This document shows positions 14,501-24,267 of a stretch of 64,000 bases of DNA, in pieces. The notes below the pieces were generated by a model that was not told where the DNA came from, did no database searches, and saw only the letters and a list, made by a program, of their open reading frames with translations. The position numbers were made by a program, and so were the translations under genes. Each line of letters starts with the position of its first letter. Position 1 is the stretch's first letter. The DNA is taken from positions 38,767,304-38,831,303 of the forward strand of contig NC_092671.1 of NCBI RefSeq assembly GCF_964355755.1, written 5' to 3'. The DNA comes from Antedon mediterranea (taxonomy: Eukaryota; Echinodermata; Crinoidea; Comatulida; Antedonidae).

Positions 14501-15782
14501 TCTTTGAAGATCTTGTAAGACAAGATTGCAACTTTGTTTTGGCTGCTAAGAGAGTGTTGGGGCTAGTTGTCATTCGATTAAAGGTAGGTTATTCAACGGC
14601 TACAACAGCATTTACATAATTCGAAAATAAACTTGATAATGATGATAATTATTTCGAGCTAAATATCTGAATGTGGTTAAGCCATTAAAAAGCTTTTCCG
14701 ATTTCCGGCCATTTACGAAAAAGTTCGGTCTTGTTGATTCACTATATGGGGAAGTTGTATATGTGCGCCCTCACTCAATTTCTCTAACAGTTAACTGAGT
14801 CGTTTCTAGGTCCAGATCGAATTGAAGCTCTCCTTCTAATATCTAGAAGTCGATGTTTACACCCAATAATAAAATAACCCACAACTAAACTAACACTACT
14901 AAACCAAAGAACTTATAACACAAGAATCTCCTGTTATTCAATTTGCATTCAAAACAAAGTATCGGAAGTACAGGGTTAAAAGGTCAAACTGGGCGACGCC
15001 ATTTCACAGCATGGAGCAGCTCCCCTCCAAACTAGGAAGTCAATTACTCTACCCCCTAGAGTATTAGCAGATCCCCTCTATGATTTTGACTTTCTAATTT
15101 GATGCGGGCGCCCTACTCCATGGCTCACAATGGCGCCACCCATTAGCTCTATTCTATCCCACAATGCCTTTCGAAATTGTTACGCGCTTCGGACGAACAG
15201 GAGATTCTTGTGTTATAAGTTCTTTGACTAAACCCATAGGAGTCTTGTGAATTGACGGCAGAACTTCTGCGCAGGCTCAACAACTCTGGCAAGTTATACG
15301 CCGTCCCTGCTTCGGTCAAAGGTCGATATGTAATTAGATTTACCGTTACGTCACAATATACCGAAGAATCTGACATCGTTAAAGATTGGCAGTTCATACG
15401 AACCACAGCACGCGAACTCTTGATGGAGAAGAGTATAGAATACATCACTTCTGGAACTAGTGACATCAAAATTGTGATAGATTCCACGACGACAGAGAAG
15501 CAACAACCAATCATGCCAACAATAGAGTTTTCAAGAGGTCTTTGCATGTCAGATGATTCTGATATTGATTCTGATTTCTCAGAAATGTCAGATATCATGG
15601 GAGATGACTTCAAAAACCTCGCAGAAGGAAAATGCGGTGAAATTAAACACTTAGGCTTAAGCTTAAGTCCAAAGAAGATTAAAAATAAAAAGAAGTTCGT
15701 CAGCAAAGGTCGAATGGGGTCAACGGCTCAGGCAAACGGAAACAACTACACTGGTGTTGTCAACATTTGCCACCATTTGTAA
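2557..15782 (+). CDS. HDC: Histidine decarboxylase (PLP-dependent group II decarboxylase)
   Basis: Converts L-histidine to histamine in the cytosol. Thirteen coding exons: 2557-2584, 6522-6694, 7313-7426, 8216-8267, 8910-8980, 9310-9453, 9855-9998, 10231-10297, 10746-10908, 13720-13810, 14087-14185, 14482-14583, 15240-15782. Every junction is GT-AG and in phase, giving 596 aa. The start [17 protein letters not shown] matches the family N-terminus. The PLP-stacking His is 196 (AHSSMEK), DAAYAGTAF holds Asp275, and the PLP lysine is 307 (FNPSKWMM). Ser356 in [10 protein letters not shown] is the residue that separates histidine decarboxylases from DOPA decarboxylases, which have Gly there. A tail of about 120 residues follows the catalytic core, with an acidic Ser/Asp stretch and a basic KKIKNKKK patch; human HDC also has a (longer) tail. 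Introns 7, 8 and 9 carry MITEs, and intron 12 carries one just before the acceptor. No clear poly(A) signal was identified downstream. Confidence 0.95.
6059..6549 (+). repeat. Imperfect tandem duplication including the exon 2 splice acceptor of HDC
   Basis: Bases 6191-6258 repeat 6481-6549 at an offset of about 291, including the acceptor and the first 27 or so bases of exon 2 (gcaaagagatggtggattat). The intervening block with attggtccgtgtaaa and cagtatgaaa (6059-6175) is also repeated at about 6249-6350. The upstream copy keeps the AG at 6229-6230 but runs into a stop after about 28 codons. Confidence 0.85.
7609..7740. mobile_element. MITE, GGTTCCCACTAG family, in HDC intron 3
   Basis: Starts ttggttcccacta and ends attgggaaccaagcttta, the inverse. 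Internal acgtaacg / gcgttgcgt words are also inverted. It is a short non-autonomous element with no coding capacity. The sequence just upstream (7498-7600) has a duplicated agcacgtgcgt...cgttattacgtcac block. Confidence 0.8.
10050..10195. mobile_element. MITE, AAGCTCTGTCTACAC family, right end lost
   Basis: Begins taaagctctctctacactatcaaac and carries the internal catatatggccatg...ccatatttgggcac core, but no matching right terminus is present. Lies in HDC intron 7. Confidence 0.8.
10549..10711. mobile_element. MITE, AAGCTCTGTCTACAC family, HDC intron 8
   Basis: Complete copy: left arm aactctgtctacacactatc, right arm gatagtgtagacagaactt. Contains two internal copies of the caaatatggtagtgatat unit. 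Ends about 35 bases before exon 9. Confidence 0.85.
11501..11680. mobile_element. MITE, GGTTCCCACTAG family, HDC intron 9
   Basis: The best-preserved copy of this family: left gcgtggttcccactagcgac, right tctagtgggaaccaagcttt. Internal arms gaccaatcacaagcgatgg and cgcttgtcattggtt are also inverted, so most of the element folds back on itself. Confidence 0.88.
11681..11733. mobile_element. Minimal 53-bp copy of the AAGCTCTGTCTACAC family
   Basis: Only the two ends remain (aagctctatctac ... caaactagtttgatagtgtagacagagctt). It abuts the preceding element with a shared ctttaagct junction, so the two families sit end to end. Confidence 0.8.
12500..12629. mobile_element. MITE, AAGCTCTGTCTACAC family, HDC intron 9
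   Basis: Left arm aagtctacactatcaaactag, right arm gatagtgtatacagagctt. The internal core is shortened, with one caaataatgtagtgatatg unit. Confidence 0.85.
12984..13142. repeat. ~30-bp minisatellite in HDC intron 9
   Basis: Five imperfect copies of a unit around tcgtcgcccagtgcacattg followed by ttctatttta. It gives a spurious open frame rich in HTVLFYCRPV-like repeats. Confidence 0.9.
13285..13640 (+). repeat. Dispersed repeat shared with 20525-20910
   Basis: Shares long near-identical blocks with the right half of the inverted-repeat transposon at 19640-20912: aaaattgcatattttattaa, ctaactacttaaaatta, cgacgcagacatgtcaata, gcagcgtt...agagggccgcggttag, gtgtttgtttgattggcagc. Similarity stops near the terminal repeat, so this is a truncated or decayed copy. 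Confidence 0.85.
14905..15226. mobile_element. MITE with perfect 31-bp terminal inverted repeats, HDC intron 12
   Basis: Arms 14905-14935 and 15196-15226 are perfect inverted repeats (outer end caaagaacttataacac). The flanks duplicate actaaac at 14898-14904 and 15227-15233, extendable to 8 bases (actaaacc). CA...TG ends with a 7-8 bp duplication fit the hAT superfamily. No coding capacity. The right end lies only 12 bases before the AG of the last HDC intron. Confidence 0.9.
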
Positions 15783-16136
15783 AACATACAATGGTGTTGT
15801 GAGCGTGCGTAGATAGATTTCAGTAACATTATGGTGCGCATTCTACGTTTCAGTAATTTATGTATTTCTATAGTTGTGGTCCTAATTGTTCGTTAAAATA
15901 TTAAATACGATATTTATTTCAATAACAAAACGATGCAATATACTAAAATATGTATCTAAAATAATAGTATTCTTCTATATAATGGTAGCGTATATTTGTA
16001 CTTGTTCTAGGTCTACTAGGAAAATGTTCTAAATAAGTACAAAATGAAACTCCATTTTTAGTTTGGAAATGCATTTTTGTACCAAATACGTATTGATCGT
16101 AGATTGTTATTAGATATTATAATTATTATGTTGTTT

Positions 16137-16261
16137 AAGCTTGGTTCCCACTAGGATGCAAGCGCGCGCAATGCAAGCCATTCATGACGTGAGCTGTCGC
16201 GTGTTATTGGTCAACTCACTTGCGTTTGTTGCGTTGCGTTTCCTTGTGGGAAAAAAACTTT
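16137..16261. mobile_element. MITE, GGTTCCCACTAG family, decayed
   Basis: Left end aagcttggttcccactagga is intact; the right end has decayed to ccttgtgggaaaaaaactt. Sits 355 bases after the HDC stop and may be part of its 3' UTR. Confidence 0.75.
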
Positions 16262-16735
16262 ACGTATAACGGTAATTTACTTATAAAATTGGCATAATGG
16301 TGCCTTTTCTTAACAATCTGGTTCTACGAGACTATTGGCTGCATAGTTGTACTGTATTGTGTCTTTTTAATTTAATAATCAATCGTTATTGTTTATTCTT
16401 TATCAACGACAAATTTAATTTCAAATTTGAATCTTAATTATATTTATATACAACCTGTTTTTTAATTTACCAGTGGCATTTAGCCTAACATACGTTATTG
16501 CATACGTATTTGCATATTAAATGATATACCGCAACGAAACGCACAAACCAACAACAGCATCGCTTATGAGATAATATGTTGATGATAAATTACCTCTTAT
16601 TTAGTGACAAACAGGACCGTTTGTGGTCGTCACAATAACGTATTCGCATAGTCCATACGAACTAAAGACTTCAGTTCATCTGCGTTTACACGGTTTCTTT
16701 TGACCTACTCCGTCACTGCAAACTATATACCGCTA

Positions 16736-16891
16736 AACTTCGCTTTCCACTTGGACGCAACACAATGACATAAGCGCAACTCTAGTACAGTAATTTGACC
16801 ATGGATGGCTCATCCACTGACGCTTGTGATTGGTCAATCGCCTGAGTTGCGCGTACGACGTTGCGTGTTGCGTCCAAGTAGAAACCATCTT
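16736..16891. mobile_element. MITE, GGTTCCCACTAG family, divergent copy
   Basis: Ends ctttccacttggacgcaac and gcgtccaagtagaaacc are inverted to each other and follow the family's plan (gaccat..tggctc...cttgtgattggtcaa), with several substitutions. Confidence 0.6.
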
Positions 16892-17599
16892 AACCAATGA
16901 ATTCAGCAGCATTGTTTTAGTGTTTTATATTTCATATTTTATTGAACTGAAATTTAAAATAAATATTGGTACACATTTATGATTGAATGATTTTAGAGTA
17001 CTAGCAACTAGAATGTGATTGAAGTGTTTTGGATTAAATAATGTTTTTTTACCTACTTTGTCGAATAAATACGTCTAGTATCGATGATTGATAATTATAC
17101 ATAAATAAATAAATAAGTTATTTAAGAATATTTGAAAAATGTGAATGACAAACAATGTCAGGATTTAAATAAATATAAATCATTTATGGCTCTTAACAAA
17201 CTTAATGTCTTCAGGCCCGGCGTCAAATTTGATTTTCATACTTTGCAAAACTGAGTTGCGATAACGTTACGAAAAGAAATAAACTTCATTACTTTATTTT
17301 AATCAGAATTAATACGAAAATGTCTGCAATAAACCAGTATTTTAAACTCGTTCATGTGAAAACTATTTATTTTAAAGTCAAAATGTAGGATTACTGGGAA
17401 ACTATCGTTCGTCTTCTGTAGAAATAGAGATTTTCTCATATCTATTGAACTAAACTATCTGCTATCCCTGCCGATTCCCGGTACCGGTACTGTGTCTAAA
17501 TTTGTCAAATTGCAAGTATTGCAAGTATTATAGTCCATAACTACACCTAACCCTAATCTACAGGCATCAGAGTGATGAGATACTTTATATTATTAAGCC

Positions 17600-17935
17600 T
17601 ACTGATTGACCCATCTAGCATCTAGCATTTTAGAAAATCTAGCATAATCTGGCATCATTTGAAAAACCCAATTCTGCAGCTTATTTACCACGATCTAGCA
17701 TTTTTTCTAGCACATTTTCTAAAAAATCTAGCATAATTTTTGCTCAATCTAGTTACCCAAGCTAGCATAATTTGGCCGAAAACCTGAGTCGTCCCCCCCC
17801 CCCCCGCCCCAACCTTTTTTTTTTTTTGCTTCCCACTTTTGTGGTATATAAAACATATACATGCACCGCCCTCTGATAAATTGTTTATGTGCAATTGTGC
17901 CTAGCATAATCTAACATAATCTTGTGCTGCCACCT
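17600..17935. repeat. ctagcataat-rich tract with polyC and polyT
   Basis: About a dozen irregular copies of (a)tctagcataat/ctagcattt between 17616 and 17918, with a long C run followed by a T run around 17795-17828. It is low-complexity rather than a clean tandem array. Confidence 0.75.
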
Positions 17936-17950
17936 ATATATATGCAAAAT

Positions 17951-17956
17951 TTTATT
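17951..17956 (-). promoter_or_regulatory. Candidate poly(A) signal of GT31 gene 1
   Basis: AATAAA on the minus strand, about 105 bases after the stop codon at 18061-18063. Confidence 0.5.
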
Positions 17957-18060
17957 TTCATCGCTGGCTACAATGTAATGATACCAACTACTATACAAAT
18001 ATTGTCATACACTGAGATACACAACACTAGAACTCGGGTGTTACTATAACACTAATGCTA

Positions 18061-19464
18061 TTATTTTCCTTTACAGAAATTTATTTCTTGGTGCCACCCA
18101 TCAACTATAAATTTCACCCTATTCTCGTCGAGCTCACGTCCAACATAAAATGTAAAATATTTTTGAATTTCACAAATCTTATGCCATATATTTTCTCCTT
18201 GTAATTTTACGATATACCCTTTACTGTGAACATTGGTAATGTTCAGTTTTTTTAATATAAGTCCCACGTAAGCATCTTCCCACGGTAGGAAACGTACAAA
18301 TGGTGACGTGTATAAAACCTTAGTTGTGACGTCAGTGGACATAAGATATGACGGACCGACAACATAAGGAGCAAACGTTGCTTCTGGGTAATCTTCTTCT
18401 GAAATAAACCACTTGGAATATTTTTTTCTACTTGGTTGCAAAGATGACTGAACATGGCCCTCTACGAAGCCGGTCGTTGGAGACGCAACTAAGTGAGGAA
18501 CCAGCGAAAGGTAGTTGACAATGATATCGCTATCGACTTTGAGCACGAACGTTGCTTCTGGACAAAAGTCTCGAACCCATTGGAAACCTAGTAAAGTCTT
18601 GAGAGTTAGATTCTTATATGTATCTAGGAAGTTTCCTTGCACGATATCTCCAAATTTCTCCGATTCCCTCTGAGTGCGGCGTTGCAGAACTTTATTTTCT
18701 GTTTTTCCGAGTAGAAAGATATGTTGAATACGTTTATTTTTAACAACATTTGCTTTCCCCCAATATTGTCGAACAATTCGTCGGTACCTTTCTTCTGTAT
18801 GTTGGTTAAAAATCATCGTTAAAATAAAAACTTTGCGATCGCCATCACAGGCATATTTATTAGGTATTATATAAGATATGTTAAAATCATTGACTTCATG
18901 AGATGTATACATCGGTTTTGTCTTAGTTATTTTTATTTTGTTATCTTTTCGTCTTATGACGTATACATCACGTGCCACACCTGGTTCATTTGATCTGATT
19001 TTTACAATTGAATCTTCCTTTAAACCTTTAGCAGTTTCTTTTAGTAATCGTTCGATACGTTCTGCAGCGTCCTCTGCCGTTTGGTTGTATTTTACCTGAC
19101 CTGCTTTAATGATAAAAATAGGATCTTCATTTTCGTGAACTTCGTTTTCTTTTTTGTTAGTTAAATCGACGCCATTTTGACGGTTTTCAATTTCTTCAAA
19201 TCTGTCAAAGTGAGGTTTCCATTGTTTAAGCATTCTATCTACGTCTTCAACATTATCTTGTTGGATTCGATGTGCACCTGTGGCCACAGATACAGATTCA
19301 GGTTGCCATGTGCCAAATGTCAAAGTGTCAATTTTGCCGTTTCTACGGTAGAAATTACGTCTTTCTGTTTTGGGTTCTTGTAATCGTTTTACGAAGGTTA
19401 TACATATCGTCAATATGATTAACAAAATAATAAACTTTAAATTTCTCAACAGTTTTCTTTTCAT
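18061..19464 (-). CDS. GT31 glycosyltransferase (beta-1,3-galactosyltransferase-like), gene 1
   Basis: A Golgi type II membrane enzyme that would transfer Gal, GlcNAc or GalNAc in beta-1,3 linkage; the exact sugar cannot be told from sequence. Single coding exon, 467 aa. A short basic N-terminus precedes a signal anchor at residues 11-25 (FIILLIILTICITFV), then a charged stem of about 160 residues, then the catalytic domain. Family landmarks: RRIVRQYWG, IFLLGK, FGDIVQGNFLDTYKNLTLKT with a sequon, a DxD-type metal site in VLKVDSDIIVN, the YVVGPSYLMS loop and FLPWEDAYVG. The DxD reads DSD rather than the more usual DDD. A splice acceptor (ctttatacag) lies about 31 bases before the ATG on the minus strand, so a 5' UTR exon is expected upstream. 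Closest relatives are the two genes that follow at 24268 and 27571. Confidence 0.9.
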   Translation of the reverse strand: MKRKLLRNLKFIILLIILTICITFVKRLQEPKTERRNFYRRNGKIDTLTFGTWQPESVSVATGAHRIQQDNVEDVDRMLKQWKPHFDRFEEIENRQNGVDLTNKKENEVHENEDPIFIIKAGQVKYNQTAEDAAERIERLLKETAKGLKEDSIVKIRSNEPGVARDVYVIRRKDNKIKITKTKPMYTSHEVNDFNISYIIPNKYACDGDRKVFILTMIFNQHTEERYRRIVRQYWGKANVVKNKRIQHIFLLGKTENKVLQRRTQRESEKFGDIVQGNFLDTYKNLTLKTLLGFQWVRDFCPEATFVLKVDSDIIVNYLSLVPHLVASPTTGFVEGHVQSSLQPSRKKYSKWFISEEDYPEATFAPYVVGPSYLMSTDVTTKVLYTSPFVRFLPWEDAYVGLILKKLNITNVHSKGYIVKLQGENIWHKICEIQKYFTFYVGRELDENRVKFIVDGWHQEINFCKGK

Positions 19465-19639
19465 AATGATGGTTAAAGAATCAGAATACTGAACCTGTAT
19501 AAAGAAAAATAAACACGATTAGTATGATTTACATAAGAGAAGAGAAGAGGAGGTTTGATGGGGTGGTCTCTCTTGACAAACTATAGAACAACTAAACCGC
19601 GAGAGTCGAGTAGTACGATCACCAAATGTTATGCTTGAT

Positions 19640-20912
19640 CATGGATTAAAGAATAGAAGGATATGCATCGACGTGAGATCAAGGGTTCCTTGACTCTCGC
19701 CGACAGACTGCGGACCGCCCACAATGTTACAGTTTAATTAACCGCATGGTAACAACGAAACGGTCGCGTGCCTAATATATTGTTTACTGCACATGTGCAA
19801 CGACATTTAACCTTGTTGGCTACGCTTCTTTCGCGCGTTCTTTGGTTGCATGATGTTTGTAGATGGTCAACTATTGACTATGTTGGTTTCTGCCGTGATT
19901 GATCTACGCTAATGATTTTTTTATGATGATTAAAGTAGCATTTTATGACCTGTAGTAGCCCTACATCTGAGACAATAACTATTAGTTGTCTCATTTGTTG
20001 TAAAATTACAAGAATGCTAGCCTAGCTAGGCCTTGTACTAACTAGGCTAAACTGGGCTAGTAAACCCTATGATTTGCCGACATTGATACTGCCTAGGTAG
20101 GCCTAGGCTAATCTTAAATACTCACCGTTGTCTTACTTCTTGTGTGAATAATAATAGGTAGGCCTACTTCGTTTGTTCGTGATCAAGTTTGCCCTGCGTG
20201 TACTTTTCAAAACGACCGCTAGGTAACGAATCGCAACTATACATAGCCAGCCAATCCCGGATCAGGGATCGCTGTTTTCATTCAATTAGGCCCGGTGATG
20301 TGGATGACATAACCACTAGCCAATCACCAGGCACTACAGTTTAAATATAATCACATCGATAATTAAGGAGATTTATGAAGAAACCACTGCTTAGCCATAT
20401 ATTAAAAAACACGATTGGTGTATGTCTGAACACCGGCCACGCTAACAACATACATGGTCAAATGCATAATTTAATATTCTATAGATTAACGCAATTTTTA
20501 ATGACAGAAGATGGCAGGCAAATAATGATAATTCAAATATAAAAATTGCATATTTTATTAATATTACCAACTACTTAAAATTACCAGTCGTAAGAAAGTG
20601 AACTTTTCGTAGTCCGATTGTGATGAAACTAAAACAGAATTATTCAGCAATATATGTTTGTTATCAATTAATCATCGACGCAGACATGTCAATAGAACAT
20701 TCAGACTGCGCATACGATTTCTACATGGTTACGTTTTGGTCTCAAAAAATGTAACAGTTGATTCGCAGCGTTTTACAGAGGGCCGCGGTTAGAGACACGG
20801 AGTTCAATGAACGTGTTTGTTTGATTGGCAGCAGTGCTTTAGTATAGGCAAGCGCGTTGTAAAATCGTTTGATGTCACCGTCGATGCATATCCTTCTATT
20901 CTTTAATCCATG
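19640..20912. mobile_element. 1.27-kb transposon with perfect 34-bp terminal inverted repeats
   Basis: The left end catggattaaagaatagaag (19640 onward) is perfectly repeated in inverse orientation at 20879-20912. Flanks share gcttgat (19633-19639 and 20913-20919), consistent with a 7-8 bp target duplication. CA...TG ends suggest a hAT-type non-autonomous element. No transposase frame is visible inside. Its right half recurs at 13285-13640. It lies just upstream of GT31 gene 1. Confidence 0.85.
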
Positions 20913-20940
20913 GCTTGATTGATCATATCACGTAGGCCTT

Positions 20941-21112
20941 AAGCCTTGTCTACACTATCAAACTTTATGGGACAGAAAATGTGATGTGCCCATATATTAT
21001 TATGGACATGATGATGTCATATCACTACCATATTCAGGCATATCACTACCATATTTGAGCGCGTCAAACTTTTTGTTTGTCAAACTAGTGTAGACAGAGC
21101 TTTATATAATAA
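20941..21112. mobile_element. MITE, AAGCTCTGTCTACAC family
   Basis: Left end aagccttgtctacactatcaaac; right end caaactagtgtagacagagcttta, with the gatagt word of the right arm deleted. Follows the preceding transposon after about 30 bases. Confidence 0.85.
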
Positions 21113-21918
21113 CATGAATGGTGTAATGGTCGATCTATGAAGTAGTTTACAATCAATGTTGTTCATCAGAAAATGTATGTGTGTGAAAAAGCAGTTTATG
21201 CCGCTATACGCCCCTTCTCGCTCATAGGCCTATCAATGTCAGTAATCATTAAGGATGTTTTTTGTTCAATCATCTATTCATTTCACAACAAATCCATGAT
21301 CTATATGAAATCAGTGCAACTTTTGTGATGTTTGAGATTAACTATATATCATATGATAAAGTAAATCTAAGCAATTGTTTATGCCGCTAACTGACATTGA
21401 TAGGCCTCCTCCCACTCAACCAATGTTTGGTTTAATTATCTATTCACTTGACAACAAATATATAATCTATATGAAATAATTAAAACGCGTTTATGATTAC
21501 TAATAATTAAAAAAAAAACAACTTACAAAATCGAGTCATAACTTAACTATCATTTCTCAGCGAACTAAAACCGTCCTATGAAACTCGCCACTCCATTACT
21601 AGCATAACTAGCATACAACTTATTGATTAGGCTACTCTATTGAGTATGGCGGACACGTTACAAAACAATTATAGGTGTAATACTCTTTTCTAAATCTCAA
21701 TTCTATAGTATTTTTGTTATTATTGCACAAAATCGATCAATTGTTTTTCCACATGACTGCGCATGGATTGTAACCCAGTGTTTGAATACTCCATTTTTGG
21801 GGGGAAAAAAATAATGCAGAAAATTGTAACTTAAACGTACACATAGGCTAAACGTAATTTATTTTCTCAAATTGTTATTTTTTTCGCTGCGTTGACTAGT
21901 AAGGAGCCAAGATTTTTA
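21113..21918. other. No gene seen
   Basis: AT-rich spacer. A loosely repeated phrase (cagtttatgccgct..cctatcaatgtcag at about 21191 and gcaattgtttatgccgctaactg at about 21371) suggests an old duplication. Confidence 0.5.
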
Positions 21919-22437
21919 GCTGTCGATTAGTGGGAACCAAGCTTTATCAGTCGACTAGTGGGAACCAAGCTTTAGCAGTCGACTAGTGGGAACCAAGCTT
22001 TAGCAGTCGACTAGTGGGAACCAAGCTTTAGCAGTCGACTAGTGGAAACCAAGCTTTAGCAGTCGACTAGTGGGAACCAAGCTTTAGCAGTCGACTAGTG
22101 GGAACCAAGCTTTATCAGTCGACTAGTGGGAACCAAGCTTTAGCAGTCGACTAGTGGGAACCAAGCTTTAGCAGTCGACTAGTGGAAACCAAGCTTTACC
22201 CGTCGACTAGTGGGAACCAAGCTTTATAACTATCGACTAGTGGGAAGCAGGGTTTAGCTATAGACAAGTGGGAACCAACATTTAGCTTAGACTAGTGGGA
22301 ACCAAGCTTTAGCTGTTTTCGCTTTGTCGATTAGTGGGAACCGAGCTTTAACTGTTTTCGCTTTGTCGATTAGTGGGAACCAAGCTTTAGCTGTCAACTA
22401 GTGGGAACCAAGCTTTAGCTGTCGACTAGTGGGAAGA
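21919..22437. repeat. 28-bp satellite built from the end of a MITE
   Basis: About 18 tandem copies of tagtgggaaccaagcttta plus gcagtcgac (28 bases), nearly identical in the centre and degenerate towards the right, where gctgttttcgctttgtcg inserts appear. The conserved 20 bases are the right terminus of the GGTTCCCACTAG MITE family found elsewhere in the window. Confidence 0.95.
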
Positions 22438-22979
22438 TTATATATTTATAAAATTATTTTAAAATTGCAATTGTTGAACAATCATATTGCCATTTTCCCC
22501 AGATGTCCTTGTTTTTATTATCTTAGCCCTTTAGTAATAACATTTCTATTATCATTGACGCCATATTGATTAACACAACAATCCTTGTTCACAAGTCATG
22601 ATAGGCAAATCCCTTTATTGATTTCATTTAGTTTTTATAATACAAATAAACTTAAACTAAAAGTTAATGAAAGTAGGCACAAAAATGCACATACAATCTG
22701 TATATGTATGTTTTGGTTTTATTTAATTTTGGACTTTTCCATTTATGTGATCACTTTCATTTGTGTGTTCCTAAAAGTCTTTTATTTCCGAAATAGATAG
22801 ATACAATAGATGCAGTTAGTAAGTAGTGTTTATTTTATAAATATAATGCTAATTTCCTTTAATTATTTATCTGATAATTTTTATTTTATTTCAGTGAATT
22901 TCCCTCCCTATAAATTTTCATCTACCTAAAATAAAAATGGAATAATCCCAAGCGCAAACGTAGTAACGTAAAGGTTTTA

Positions 22980-23855
22980 TTTTTTTTTATATTTTTTTTT
23001 ATTTCATCATCACCCTACAGTGACCAAACGTCACCATTAACAGGGTTGAAAGTCGTAAAATATAACATATTATATACAAGCAAAAATCAATAGATAACAA
23101 GACAACATTTAAATATTACTGACATTAGACAAAACCTTGTGACGGAAACAAGCAAGGGAATCAAAAAAAATATCAACAGATCCATCAATTTTACATAGTG
23201 AGTGGTATAACTTAGGCAAACGATTATCAAAACCATTTTTAGTAATATTTACCCTCCCTCTTGATATAGAAAATAAAGCAGGATTACGCAATTGATATTG
23301 TGGAACAGAAATAGGAAAGTACACTTCAAAATTACCATGGAAAATTGAGTTCACAGCCTTAAAAAGAAAAATTAAATCAAATAACTTACGCCTACCCGCT
23401 AAATTAATAAGAACGTCTTTGCTAATAGAACCAAATTTACGCACATAAAATCGACAAAACTTGTTCTGTACACTTTGTAATCTAGAAGACTGGGCAAGAG
23501 AAATAGAGTTAAAAATAACACTGCAGAATTCAAGATTCGACCTAACTAAAGATTTGTATAAAATAACTAATGCCTTTTTATCGTTAATATGTCTGCAATG
23601 TCTCCAAAGAAAACCCAAAAGTCTATTGCATTTAGAGACTATAAAATCAATATGTTTACAGAAGGTTAATGAACTATCTAAAAAAATACCAAGGTCTTTG
23701 TGAACAGAGACTCTTTCAAGTATAATATTCTTAATATAAAAGTCAAAATAGATGGTTTTTTTCTTAAGAGTAAAAGCCATTATCAATTTAGAGGGCGCAA
23801 TTATATTAGTACCGAAGCTAATAGAATTGTAATGACCTTGAAACTGAATTAGCAT
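22980..23855 (-). mobile_element. 5'-truncated non-LTR retrotransposon (LINE), C-terminal RT region
   Basis: A 248-codon open frame (23109-23855, minus) reads as the C-terminal part of a LINE reverse transcriptase plus the region after it: VSVHKDLGIFLDSSLTF, then KCNRLLGFLWRH, LYKSLVRSNLEFCSVIF, LQSVQNKFCRF and an RGR..ITKNGFDNRLPKLYHSL-like end. The catalytic YxDD part, endonuclease and ORF1 are missing, so it is dead on arrival. An A-rich tail on the minus strand at about 22980-23010 marks the 3' end. It lies between GT31 genes 1 and 2. Confidence 0.85.
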
Positions 23856-24267
23856 GTGACAACTCGTATGTCTTATTCTATTTTAGGAACTTTCGTTATC
23901 AACATAAAGATTTGTTGAGCACTTTTTGTAAATTATTCGAATAGAAAACGTTAACAACGCAAGCTTTTTCGATAGAACAATCTCAACGCTCAAAATACTC
24001 CGTTAAATACCGTGAGTACGGTATACTAAACGGAAAAACTATACTCAACTGTAAAACTCTCAATCGGAATACGACAGTTATCACCATCAATATAAAATTA
24101 CTATGATAAGAAAGACTTTAAAAAAAAAAGTATTTTAATAATATACAGTAAAATGCATTAAGTCCCGTAAACTAATGTGTGTTGGAAGAGAAGAACTATG
24201 GTATTAATGTATTAGGCACAGTCTATATGATTTACATGGATCAGCATGATGTTGAATACACATAATG

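Larger units (their letters stand above)
15783..18060. other. HDC 3' flank and spacer before the GT31 cluster
   Basis: Holds the HDC 3' untranslated region (extent unclear), two decayed MITEs annotated separately, a run of ctagcat words and a polyC/polyT tract. No further gene is supported. Confidence 0.6.

Noticed and set aside
15149-15706. 185-aa minus-strand open frame
   Set aside because: It is antisense to the last HDC exon and its strand shows no family resemblance; the plus-strand reading is HDC.
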